From: Berghia stephanieae
Taxonomy: Eukaryota; Mollusca; Gastropoda; Nudibranchia; Aeolidiidae
Reading direction: 5' to 3'
NCBI GenBank assembly: GCA_034508935.3
Contig: CM067442.1
Coordinates: forward strand, 83,590,448 to 83,654,447
DNA length: 64,000 nt
Below are positions 1-12,500 of this stretch, one piece after another. How positions within the stretch are numbered: the first letter of the stretch is position 1; every line of letters starts with the position of its first letter. The position numbers were made by a program, and so were the translations under genes. The notes under the pieces were generated by a model. It was given only the letters and a program-made list of their open reading frames with translations, was not told the origin of the DNA and searched no databases.

Positions 1-719
1 GGACAATGGGCAATCAATACCTCATCATTATCATATCAAGGAGGTCTGCACTCTGCTGGCATCCGGTTTCGAGGAGGCTTTGAGGGTAATTATTTATTAT
101 TATCTACCGTCATCGCCATTGTCATTCTGCGGACCCACAGCACACTTTTTTTCATTTCAGAAAAAGAATAATGTAAGGAAGCACGCATGTCGGCATGTAT
201 CATAGTAACGATATAATAACAGCAATGTACCTACATAAATAAATATTATATTCTTTTATGCAAAAATATCAACAAATAAAATAATCGAGTACGTTGTATG
301 TAACCCGGTCATGAGGTCTTAGTCACCTTCAATTCTTCATATCTGTCGAATCAATAGGGAATAAAAGTGTGATGTCTAAAAACTGGTTTCAATCTCATTT
401 GAAGTGTAAAACACTCTTCAGGAGGGCAGGATACCAACCCTGTGTAATTTATCTTCTGGTTTCAGAGTTATGCATATGTTTTTTTTTTTTTGTCTAAATA
501 TGCTAGTCGTCAAGAAAGATCATCCATCCTCGCTCTTTTATGTCCTGTAATCCTAATAATCTGCCTACACACCATACTACTAAAATAAATAGTTAATGCC
601 ATCTAAGGATCTTATGATTGGATCTGTAACCTATTCATTATTAGTCCTTCGAAGGGCTGGTTACATTTACACTTCCAAGGAATTTGGAACCAGAAAAGTT
701 GAAGGTGTGATGTCAAGAC
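1..719. other. intergenic, no gene recognised
   Basis: AT-rich sequence with a short poly-T run. I see no conserved coding segment, RNA gene or recognisable repeat here. An open frame beginning near 596 runs into the family C repeat and has no family resemblance. Confidence 0.5.
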
Positions 720-850
720 TTTTTTGCCCTATAGATAGAATGATGTTGGCGTCACTCGTGTCTTTGTTATTGTTTATGGTTACACAGAGTTTTGTGTGTT
801 GGTCGGGATGGCAATGTCGTGAGCTTCTTAGCCAAGCGCATACTATCTAC
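720..850 (+). repeat. repeat family C, copy 1
   Basis: Shares the landmarks of a dispersed family seen four times in the window: CTATAGATAGAATGATGTTGG, a CTTTGTTATTGTTT stretch, a TTGGTCGGGATGGCAATG block and an end AGCCAAGCGCA. This copy lacks part of the middle. No coding content. Confidence 0.55.
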
Positions 851-1023
851 TGGCCCTCTAATTTGTGAGCATTTACCAAAATGAATGTACTCAATTATGC
901 ATGAAATCCTGGCAATATTGTACAACGTCTAACAGATCTCGTTCATCTCTATAACCTGATGGAGAAAACTGCATTTTTCTTGTGCACGTTGAGCTGTGAC
1001 ACAGGAAAGGCTAAAAAGATCTA

Positions 1024-2468
<1,445 letters not shown>

Positions 2469-2544
2469 GGGTGCGTGTACGATTCTGCAATCTACGACTA
2501 GAAGTAGGAAGGGCGAGTAACCGCACAATTGTTAGCACATAAGC

Positions 2545-2760
2545 CAGTCTATAGATAGAACGAAGTTGACGACACTCAGGTCTTTGTTATTGTCTTTTTT
2601 TTTTACCATCTATTTTTATGAGTAATTCCCACTAAACTGTATTAATCAGACTATAAACGTTCAAGGTTAAACACAGGTTGTGTTTTGGTCCGTTTTATTT
2701 CCGGATGGCAATGTTGTGATTTTCATAGCCAAGCGCACAGCACCTATACCTTCCACCGCG
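2545..2760 (+). repeat. repeat family C, copy 2 (fullest plus copy)
   Basis: Runs from CTATAGATAGAACGAAG through a CAGGTCTTTGTTATTG block, TTATGAGTAATTCCCACT, and ends in TTTCCGGATGGCAATG and AGCCAAGCGCACAG. It matches the other family C copies over most of about 215 bp. Superfamily unknown; I see no terminal inverted repeats. Confidence 0.65.
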
Positions 2761-2924
2761 TTGCTTTGTATTGACAAAAGACATTTATTCATTATTCCAG
2801 AAAATATTTGACTTTACTTTAAATTATTTTTAAATACATATAAATATTCAAATATGAATCAATTTTTTATCCCCGTCTCAACACGGAATGAAGTCGGGCT
2901 GAACTGAACCATGAAAATTGAATT

Positions 2925-3462
2925 TATGTTTTGTTTGTTTGGGTTTTACCGCGCCTACGACACAGTTAGTGTTTGTCTTTTCAGCACCAGTAAAAAGGAA
3001 GAAAATGGAATAGTCAAACAATTCTAGAATCACAAGAAAAGGTAGGTACTCAACCAAAAAAAAAGTAAGACTAGGGGGACTGGTCCAAATAGAGAACAGA
3101 TTTAGATTCAAAGAGCACGCGAGCAATTACTTAGTTTAAGATCACCTAAAAGTCTTATCTTGACACCATAGCAGGATCCCACTGAGTGAAATGCACTCAA
3201 ATGTTTACAGAATATATTCGTAACGGAAATCATGACTAATAATCCATAACAATAACAAAGAGGTTAATTACAAGGGAAAAATCATCCCACAAAACCAATA
3301 CTAAACATTTGACTGTTTCCCTTTCAGCTAAGGACTCAAGCAAGGACCGGACAAAACCAAGCAATCTTATTCCAAGACAAAGACAAGAAGCAACTTGAAA
3401 AACATATTTAAGGAAAAAGAAGACACAGCAAAGTGGCCTACTGCCCACCATGGGCGGTCAAA
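2925..3462 (-). mobile_element. SINE-like family A copy
   Basis: On the minus strand it carries the family A body, from a degenerate GACCGCCCATGGTGGGCAG start near 3460 to the TCGTAGGCGCGGTAAAACCC end and an A-rich tail near 2925. More diverged than the copies with visible target duplications, so probably older. Confidence 0.7.
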
Positions 3463-4020
3463 AAGTTAATTTATAATTAGAATTACAAGAAATACGAATT
3501 TGGGAGGGGTTTTTATTTTGGGGGGTTGTGGGGGGGGGGGGGGGTTACAATTACAAGGTAAGGCCTATTGTACTTTCCCATCTTAATGGATAGAAATTAA
3601 ACGTTTCATATTCGTGTCTCCAGATTCAACAATTCCCCACCACTAGTTCATCTCGACAAATTACCATTTTGAGACGATAGGTCACAACTGAGATAACCCC
3701 AACCTGTCAAATATCAAACCTGAGAATGTTGGTGTTTGGATTGGTGGTCTTTTGGATATATGATTCAATATGTGTGTATTATACTGTAGGTTTTATTTTT
3801 TATTTAGTAAACTAGCTTATTAAAATGAACCGTTTTTGTTCTCTGCATTCTTTCTTTTTTATTTTAAATATGACACTACACTCTACACAGTACATTTTCA
3901 AGGATTAAGCGCGCTCAACGCATTGTGCAGAGAAAACTAAACCAAATATCTTAATATTAATACAGTAAATGTCACCGATTAGACGTACATTTTGCGCGAG
4001 CATTCTTACAATATCCATCA
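3463..4020. other. intergenic, no gene recognised
   Basis: Contains a G-run near 3530-3544 and AT-rich unique sequence. Nothing coding or recognisably mobile. Confidence 0.4.
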
Positions 4021-4190
4021 CCGCCTATGGAGTGAACGAAGTTGACGTCACTTGGCTCTGTTATTGTTTTTAAGTCCACCATTTGGGTGATTATTTCTCA
4101 CTAAATTCACTCTAACATAATTTAAGGTTGCACACAATTCTGTTTCATAGTACGATTGATATACCAAGCGGGCACAATGGGTGACTGACT
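4021..4190 (+). repeat. repeat family C, copy 3
   Basis: Begins CCGCCTATGGAGTGAACGAA, continues GTTGACGTCACTTGG and ends near CCAAGCGGGCACAATG. Diverged in the middle compared with the copy at 2545. Confidence 0.5.
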
Positions 4191-4705
4191 ACTCTATTTA
4201 AACGTACCTATACCGTCAATTGCCTCGTCAACAAACCTATCCGAGCAGTGTTATATCGGATTTGAATTCGTATCGTATCTATTTAACTTTCCCCTCACAG
4301 TGAATTTTAAAAAGCAAATATTGTAAATAATTGGCAACAAAAGGTCAAATAACTTACTCAAATAGCATTGTGATCAGATAGCTATTTATTTGTTGACCTG
4401 ACATAACAATAACACTAACACGTTCTATAAAGTTAATTCCGGCAATAAACCGAGACATCAAATTGCGATACCAATTAAGAGAAGGGAGGTAATATTGTTT
4501 AACTAGAATGTTTTTTAGTTAAAGCAGTTCTCCCCCTGTATTTTTTAAACCGTATGCCGTATGCGAATTTTGTTGTGATTTGAATTTAAACGAACCTCAT
4601 TCCACATTTTTAGGTTGGTATTAAAGGAAATTCAAAATTTCAGTATAAATATATATGCACGTATAAGTGCAAAAAGGTAAAAAAAACAACAACAAAAAAA
4701 AACAG

Positions 4706-4978
4706 ATTCAGCACTCGCTTTAGGATCGAAGGTCCTGGGTTCGAACCTTGGAAAAGGCTCTTTACTTACATTCTCTCACCGTAATCAGGTGTAAAATGAG
4801 TACCTGGTCGTTAACAGTGTTATCTCTGTCCAAAAACAATTTTAATATCGCCTAAAAGGCGTCATGTCACGTCCTACATGTTAAGTATTGCTGTTGGTCA
4901 AGGACCCCTTGTAAAGCGTTTTGAGCATGTTTAGTGGATATTGCGCATTATAAAGGTCCAAGTTTGTTTTTTTACACT
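4706..4978 (+). mobile_element. tRNA-derived SINE (family T), 5'-incomplete
   Basis: Carries the tRNA-like B box in GGTCCTGGGTTCGAACCTTG, then the family body with GTGTAAAATGAGTACCTGG, ATATCGCCTAAAAGGCG and CTACATGTTAAG, and the 3' part CCTTGTAAAGCG, TTTAGTGGATATTGCGC and ATTATAAAGG. The same order is seen near 12.3, 54.6 and 62.5 kb. Confidence 0.8.
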
Positions 4979-5756
4979 TACAAGATAGATAAAGTAGCTT
5001 TTGCCTTTAGAGTCAATGTGTTCATGGAACAATTGTTTGCTTAAAGTTTAAAGAGATTTTACAGTGCTTCAAGCAGAGCCAGAAAAAAGGAAGATGATAG
5101 GAAAGTAAATAATATGTAGATCGACGGTCTGAAGTTTACCAAAAGAAAAAGAAAGAAAAACTGAGACAAAGTGGGACTATTTCTCAACAGCTTTCAAGTT
5201 GGACAGAATAACGGTGCTAAGCTTGTTTTAAAACAATCTAAATTTTCCTGAACAACTTGCCTCCTTTAAAGTCTTCATTGGCTGATGGCTGCCAGTGGAA
5301 AAAAGAATCATTTACAAAATTGCTATCCTTGGTTTATACAAATTATAAGTCTTTGATGTAGATTAATATTAATATTAACCATCTTATAGGCTTATATACA
5401 CCTTTAGATCGAGTGATGAGAAGCTCAAATTAGTCATATAATAAATATTTTGTATTTGTATGGTTGGCATTAAATAATTTCAATTTGCTGCTCCTCAGTG
5501 TTTCTTAGGTCATAATCATTATGAAAACTTTTAAAACACAACTAAAAACTTTGGGTAGGTCGCAAGTCTCTCGCAAAGCCACGACCAGACACCCAAAGAC
5601 TGGGGCACAATCAAATGGTTTCAAACAAACACACACATACACTGAGATGGTAGACTATTCATAGCTGAATGGCATCAATGATCCATTGGTAAAATGTCTC
5701 CTCTTATGACTAAGTCAATTGATCTTGTCTGTGGTCAGTTTTCAAAAGGGTGAGTT
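4979..5756. other. intergenic with a degraded family A copy
   Basis: Between about 5040 and 5215 a minus-strand relic of family A is visible (ACAGTGCTTC, GCCAGAAAAAAGGAAG, GAGACAAAGTGGGAC). The rest is AT-rich with no gene recognised. Confidence 0.4.
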
Positions 5757-6090
5757 AAAGCCTGTGCTTTGAGCATATATACACCGCAATCTCCACTGAA
5801 TGTGCTCAAAGTGGTTTGAGAGGGACCCCTACCCCACACCAACACATCACTAAACATGTAGGACAAGAAATGACGCCGTAACATTTTAAATTTCTTTTTT
5901 CGACAGAGACAATTTTTTAATGGCCAGGTACTCATTTTAGACCCGAGTCCGGTGAGAAAAAGTGAGTAAAGGCCTTTTCCAAGGACTCAACTTTGCGCCA
6001 CTCAGAGCAGGACAAAAACCAGGGATTTACCAGTTCAAAGGCATATGTCATACCACGAGACCAGAAGGCTGTATTTGTCACTGTGTAAGG
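5757..6090 (-). mobile_element. tRNA-derived SINE (family T), diverged
   Basis: Minus-strand copy. The body signature CCAGGTACTCATTTTAGACC, GGCCTTTTCCAAGGACTC and the tRNA-like head with CATACCACGAGACCAG are all present in the family order. Many substitutions suggest an older insertion. Confidence 0.7.
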
Positions 6091-6188
6091 CAATTTGCAT
6101 AGTTCATAACTTGTCTTCAATGTGAATGAGGACCTGGCTATGATAGAGATAATATTTAAGAATGCTAGTATAAAAAGGATGCTAATGG

Positions 6189-6405
6189 TTTGTTTTTAAG
6201 GGTTTCACAGCGTTTGACACACTCTTAGGTCATTTCAGCGCCAGTAAAAAAAGATTGTTGATTCACCGGCATAAAAAGCACCTGAGTAAAAGTAAGACAA
6301 AGAGGACTGTATCAAATAGGGAGCAGAGGTAGATTCCAAAAGCAAAAGGTCAATGTGCTCAAATTGAGATCACCTAATACTCGCATCCAGACAATACCAT
6401 AGGTT
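6189..6405 (-). mobile_element. SINE-like family A, 3' half only
   Basis: Minus-strand copy with tail (TTTGTTTTTAAGGG), degraded AGCGTTTGACACAC, TCAGCGCCAGTAAAAA, and the central AGATCACCTAATACTCGCAT. The 5' half is missing. Confidence 0.65.
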
Positions 6406-6439
6406 CCAAATATAGAGACGCCAACTTTAAATTTGGCTC

Positions 6440-7015
6440 ACAGGAATTTCAGACATCACTTGGAAGAATTTCAATGTTGCAAGAGGAATTTACGCACACA
6501 ATAAAATGGAATTGGGATGGTATTTGCCATTGTGTTTACATATTGTATAGTTCTAAATATATAACTGATTAGAAATATATCATGATATATTATAAACACA
6601 ATGCCAAAGTTTCCTTATTTCAAATGAAGAAAAGCTCCAAAACCTTATAGTAATGGTAGTGATTGTAGTACTGGTGGTAGTGAGGATGATGTGGTGTTGG
6701 TGGTTGTGGTAGTAGTAGTAGTAGTAGTGGTAATAATGATGATGTGATAGTGGTCAACACTCCCTGTGATCCTAAACAAAAACCTCACAACACTTGGACA
6801 AAGCATTAGTCTCATAACGGCAGGGGACCTTGAAAATCTGAGAACCCTAGCAGAGGACCGGCAATATTGGAGACACCTCACACAGGAAATACTGGAAACA
6901 GCCAAGGCGACCCGATCTTTCGGTCGAGACGCGAAAGGCATCTAAGTCAAGTCAAGTGATAGTGGTTGTTGTAGTATTAGTGGTAATGATGATGATGATG
7001 TGATGGTGGTTGTAG
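6440..7015 (-). repeat. family B element: unique arm plus trinucleotide array, copy 1
   Basis: On the minus strand a GGTTTTGGAGCTTTTCTTC arm, containing AATAAGGAAAC and GGCATTGTGTTTAT blocks, follows a (CTA/CAC)n-type trinucleotide array (plus-strand 6656-6754 and 6967-7015). The arm is also attached to trinucleotide arrays near 27.6 and 63.0 kb, so arm and array move or expand together. A LINE end (6755-6955) is inserted in the array. Confidence 0.6.
6755..6955 (+). mobile_element. 5'-truncated LINE 3' end with 11-bp TSD
   Basis: A 201-bp insertion flanked by GTGATAGTGGT at 6744-6754 and 6956-6966. The plus frame reads DLENLRTLAEDRQYWRHL and stops shortly after, the kind of C-terminal tail (DRxxWRxL) found at the end of RTE-like LINE ORF2 proteins. 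It is followed by an AAGTC short-repeat tail. Target duplication, 5' truncation and tail all fit target-primed reverse transcription. Confidence 0.75.
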
Positions 7016-7097
7016 TTGTATACACAGATTTGCATTGCGGTCGCAAAATCTGCAATTTTTTTTCAATTTTTTGAGATTTTGCAAAGAAATAATATTT

Positions 7098-7285
7098 TTC
7101 TTGGAATCTGCATTTGTTCCCTATTTGAACTCATTCCCCTTTGTCTTCCTTTTTCTTGGGTAGGCTACTTTAATTGTAATTCTAGAACTTTTTACTATCC
7201 CTTTTTCTTCCTTTTTACTGGTGCTGATATGACCTTACATTTGTTGCAAGCGCCATGAAACTTTTAAAGACAAACAAATACATTT
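7098..7285 (+). mobile_element. SINE-like family A, 3' third
   Basis: Begins CTTGGAATCTGCATTTG and runs to GGTGCTGATATGACC, TTGCAAGCGCCATGAAAC and an AAAGACAAACAAATA tail. 5'-truncated copy. Confidence 0.75.
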
Positions 7286-7715
7286 CTCTTTCATGAACTA
7301 ATAATGGGTTTTTAGGAAAATTAATCTCAAAATTTGGGTTTATTTTTATTTTAAAAACCGCCATGTCAGAGCAATAAAAGACATTGATTGAAATGTCACA
7401 ATGTATACAGTTTATCATTGATGTTTGATTCACTGTGAATAGATTCAGTTGAGTTCCTGCATCTTCGCTTAATCGTCAAATTGCCAATGCATTATATTCA
7501 AATATTACCTTATACTTGGTAAATTATTAAGAAAGACACAAGTCTTCTTGTGGGCCCTTTTTATTAACAGATCAGATATTATAATTAATTTGTTTTTGTT
7601 TGTTTGGTTGGTTTTTTATTTTGGAGATGTTTTGTTGTTATTTTTCAAGTTATTACAACTATGTAGGATGAGCTAGAAATAAATCTAAAAATAAAATCAC
7701 ATTGATCATGCATTG

Positions 7716-8264
7716 GTTGTTTGTTTGTTTTTGTTTTTAAGGGTTTTACGGCGCTTGCAACACATCAAAGTCATATCAGCGCCAGTAAAAAGGAAGAAAA
7801 TGGGATAGTAAAAAGTTCTAGAATTACAATTAAAGCACAAAAGAAAAGGTGAGACAAAGAGGAATTGGTTCAAATAGGGAACAGATGTAGATTCCAAGAG
7901 CACACCGTCAAAGTACTTAGTTTGAGATCACCTAAAAGTCTCATCCAGACACAAGCACAGGTCCCAACTAAGAGGAATACACTCAAATGTTTACAAATCA
8001 TATAATATAATATGTAAACTAAACATGATACAATGCATAACAGGTGAATTTACAAGGAAAAAAATATCATCTCAAAAAACTATAACTACACATTCAACTG
8101 TTTCCCTCCCAGCCAAGGAACTCCGGCCAGGGTCAGGACAAAATTAAGTAATCTCATTCCAAGACAACGACAGGAAACAATTGGAAAACGGGTATGGGGG
8201 GATAGAAGACACAGTATGTACCTCTCTGCCCACTATGGGAGGTCAGGATCCCCACCCTATGTGA
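7716..8264 (-). mobile_element. SINE-like family A, near full length
   Basis: Minus-strand copy running from GGTGGGGATCCTGACCTCC near 8260 to the GGCGCTGATATGAC and AAGCGCCGTAAAACCC end with tail near 7716. It shows the uninterrupted sequence at the point where the 1520-1926 MITE sits in the first copy. Confidence 0.85.
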
Positions 8265-9449
8265 AACTTTCAAATTAGTTAGTGGGCACATTGTTGATGC
8301 TCTTTATCTTTTAAAAGAGTGAAGTTAAATATAATGTACCATGGAATATATCTACTAAACACCACTTTTCATATTGAAGCTGTAAACCAATTGTATCTTG
8401 TAGAACACAATTTCGTGAAGAATATTTTAGGGTAGACAAAGAAAGACTACAACAATTATGTCCAAAAAGAATTTATTCTTTATTAATATCATGTACAAAG
8501 CTATTGGGTGTGTTACTTCAGCGTCAGATAAGGAGGACAAGAAAAGGCAATTCTTTCCTTTTTACAACATAAAAAATCTGGGGTACAATTTTAAAACAAT
8601 TAAAACACAAAAGTCACAATATCCTCGGCACACTCATAGTATAGCAAATGTTATTTCATAACAAACCAAAAAGAGAAAGTTAAGTGTGTAATTATGGGAA
8701 AAGAGTTTTGGCCTCATAATATACAATACAAAAAAGAGTAAATTTACAAAATCAGTGTTCACAATAGGTAACAGAGATTTTAAAATGATGACAACTGTTA
8801 TCCTTTTTATTTTTATTTTCTAGCCGGTTCATACAATATTTTGTATTTAATTGTTTTATCTCTTTATTTTTTCACAACCACATTTGAGATTAACTATAAC
8901 GACTTAATTAAATATGTTTTTTTCTCATTCCAAGGAACAAATCTGAACCATTTATTGTGTTGGAGGTATTTTAAAAAAAACAAGATAAACAAATATATGA
9001 CCAAATGTCATATAATACATCCATATTCACTCTCACAGTTAAGCTAGTTTCCAATTACGACAAAACTAAATGTTAATGTTAATTCAAAGTGTTAATTTGA
9101 TAAAATATTTCTCTCACCAATTGTTATGACAAAGGGGCCACTGTGCAAATTGTTCAAATTCTTAGTAACTTTTCTCAGTTAAAATTTACCCAAACTGAAC
9201 AACTTTCAAATTGTTAGATTTTTGCCTATATTTTCAATACCATTTCAAAACAAATATTTTAACTTAAACAAAAAAACAAAAAAAAAAAAACAAACCAAAT
9301 AAAAACACACAATAAATCACTGATTTCTAATCAAAACAATCTTTATATATCAAAATATTTATAAACTTTACAAATGCCCTTTGTGAAGCAAAACATTTTA
9401 AAATTAAACTTCAATTTAAGCCTTAATATTGCTCCATGACATTTCTAAA
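8265..9449 (-). other. likely 3' untranslated region of NAA20
   Basis: AT-rich sequence downstream of the NAA20 stop on the minus strand with no other gene. Minus-strand AATAAA signals occur at 8472-8477 and 8479-8484 and are candidate polyadenylation signals. The true transcript end cannot be fixed from sequence alone. Confidence 0.45.
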
Positions 9450-9569
9450 TCATAACTCTCCCTCATCGACAGCCATAGACCTGTATCTGTTCTGCATCCA
9501 TAACTCAAGCAGTAGAAAAAAGAGAGAAGCGACCAAGATGCAGATAGCAATGAAGAGAGGTTCTGTCAT
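9450..9569 (-). CDS. candidate 39-aa transmembrane micropeptide in the NAA20 3' region
   Basis: The ORF starts MTEPLFIAIC, continues through one uninterrupted hydrophobic stretch (about residues 5-21, Leu/Ile/Phe/Ala/Val) and ends in a polar tail, NRYRSMAVDEGEL. This is the layout of a single-pass membrane micropeptide with basic residues after the membrane segment. The start has G at -3 and A at +4. It begins 30 bases after the NAA20 TGA and is in the same frame; the ten codons between are open, so read-through of that TGA would append 49 further residues to NAA20. It is too short for ordinary ORF finding. I do not recognise the family. Alternatives are re-initiation, an alternative transcript, stop-codon read-through, or chance. 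The sharply organised hydrophobic-basic-acidic layout makes chance less likely. Confidence 0.55.
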   Translation of the reverse strand: MTEPLFIAICILVASLFFLLLELWMQNRYRSMAVDEGEL

Positions 9570-9599
9570 GTCAGCCAAAGTAACACCCCCTGGGTAATG

Positions 9600-12500
9600 T
9601 CAGTCTAACTCATCTGGCCGGACTGGGTGGGGTAGGGGAATCACAGACTTTTTGTCAACATCTCTGGACAGCGCCTTTCTCATGTCTGGGAAAAATGAGA
9701 AAAAGGAAAAAGTATCTTCAAATCCATGAAGAGTATTTTTGGGAGGAAGAGGAAAATGTAAGATTAAGCGATTAAGACTTACCCTGAAAAGTTGGAGTTT
9801 TTGGGGGGTTTTTTTACCTATAATTTTTTCAGGGTGCAGCCTTAATTTAAAACAAAATTGTTTCACATTCTATTTGAACTTACAGCTTACGATCCAGTTC
9901 AAGTTGTGTGGAAAAAAAAGATTTCGAAAAAAATTAATACTCTTCAATTATTGATCACATGCTGATAACATCTCTGATAACTTTGAATCCATCATATGCT
10001 ACATAAGCCAAAATTCAGTGACTAAAGATGAATCACAATGGCACACGGTAATCAATTTAATCATAAAATCCAAGAGTTAGTATAATAAAAAAATCCTAAA
10101 TTACAGAAAAATGAAATATCATAACCTCAAAATGTTGTGTAACAGGCATATCAAAATTCTGCTGGCTTAATCCCAGCTTCCAAAGAACTAATTTGCTTAG
10201 TAAAAGTAAGTTATGTCCAGGTCCAAGCATGCCCTTACCTACCCTAATTCCAACATGCCACAAAACGTGCATGGATGGGAGGTAATCTACATTATTCTTT
10301 CCCTTTAGAAATCAAATAGCTGTTTGCTGCCCCTCTCACTTCCATTGTAGCAATTCACTTACAAAACAGTCTCAAAGAGTAGATTTTTTTTTAAATAGCA
10401 ACTAGATCGTGATCGCCATATGTGAGCTGTATTTGATCTTCTTTGGAGTGATAAAGGTGGCCTAGAGCATAACTGTTACCAATAAATATTTTGAGATTCA
10501 ATTCTGCAATAAATGGGTAAAAAAAATAAAATTGTCCTAGCTCCATTATCCAATAAGCAATAATTGGGTAGTTCTGGCAAATATGACTTTTAAAATTCTT
10601 GGTGTAAGTTTCACAGAAAAAAATATAATCTCTGACGCCAAGATGATTATGATTATAAATAACTACAGTTCACTCCGCTTAATTGCACATCGGTTAATCT
10701 CACACTCTGCTTATATGCTACACATTCCTGAAAAACAGAATTTTTTCTAAATAATCGCTCTGCTTAATCACACACCTTATCCGCTTAATCACTACAACTT
10801 GATTCATTCTTGATTGGTGAAAAATATCTTTAAAATACACACACAAAAAAAGTAATGAAAATGTGTTTCTCACTGAACCATTTTGCATGTTAATATCGTA
10901 TCATGCATGAGAAGTTTTCCCCTCAATGCTATTTTATTCCATTGTCCCTCTGACCCCCCACTAGGCCAGACGAGTAATGCTTGTTGACAACAAAGGATTT
11001 CCTGACACATCTGGCTAATTGACTCAGCACTCGTCTGCATCACTGGGTGTGAAATGTGATTGCAGTCCACTCAATACCAGGTGTTTGTTTGTTTACATTG
11101 TCTGACCACTTGATTGAAATTCTCTACATGTACATTGTTTTCCTTTACTGGGCCGTGAACAAAAAGAAAGGATCACAGAAAAGATTTGGGTCTCATCTTT
11201 TGATTGATCCATATGTTCCCTGTCCACATTGATGCACCCATAAGTGAGTCTTTTGACTTGTTTAACCATATGTTCATTAATGAATAAAGCCAACAAATAG
11301 AATTAAAGAAATCAAAATTTAACCAATGAATTGCCTTAAATCGTCATGGCCTTATTTGGAAAAAAAAAAAGAAAAAAGACTGCACCACTTATAAAAGATT
11401 GTGTCATCACAATTTACAATCACAGTGATGGCTTCCCCAAAGCACAATTAATTGCAGATGCAGAATCAATTCCAAAGAAAACGCAATGCGAGCCAGCTAC
11501 GAAGTACGGCGTATCAAGAACCCAAGTATCTTGTTTGCTAAAAAAGAAGGATGATGTTGCAGTCAAAGTGAGTAACGGATCAAATCTGGGACGTAAACGA
11601 CAGAGAGATTGCCAGCAAGGTGTACGCCTTAGTCATGTGGATGGGTGATAAGTTAAACCAAGGCACTCAACTGTGACCTAATCCAGCAAAAGGCAAATGA
11701 ACTGGCATCAACTCAAGGCACATCTTTCTCCAAATCAGAAGGCTGGCTCTTGAGATGGAAAGGTCGACACAATGTCGTGTTTAAGAAATAACATAGCAAA
11801 AAAAAAACAATGCTGTGCTTCAGGATTACTATTCCTACTCCTACTAACAATAATGAATGTGACATTTTGTTGTCGATAAAACATGAAAATTAAAAAAAAA
11901 AACAAAAACAAAAAAACAAACAACCAAAACAACAAAAGAAACCAAAAAAAACTTCTGATGAGGTCATGTCTTGAACATGACGGTCTCAGACCTGCAGAAA
12001 TCTCAGAGGGGAATGTCCTACTCGAATGACACATGAAAGCTGGTGCTTCGATGCTGTTTTTCGTTCCTCTGCTTACAAGCACACTCGGCTTTATCGACAC
12101 ACTAACTTGAACTCCAGAGGGTGTGTGATTAAGTGGAGTCGACTGTACTTTATTATTCCATTACTTGTGGATAAGATCTAATGGATTTAGAAGACCATAC
12201 AATACAAAGAGAAATCCAGAGAATAGAATAATGACAATCTCCAACAACTGCTTGTTTTCAACATGCTGCTATGTGGTCTTGTGGTATGACACCCGCATTC
12301 AGATCAGAAGGTCCTGGGTTCAAGCCTCGCTTTGGCGCATAGTTGAGTCCTTGGAAAAGGCTCTTTGTTCACCTACTCACTGTACTCAGGTGTAAAATGA
12401 GTACCTGGTCATTAACAGCATTGTCTGTCAGAAAAAAAAAAATGTAATATCGCCTAACAGGCATATGTCTCGTTCTACATGTTACTTGTTGCTGTTGGTC

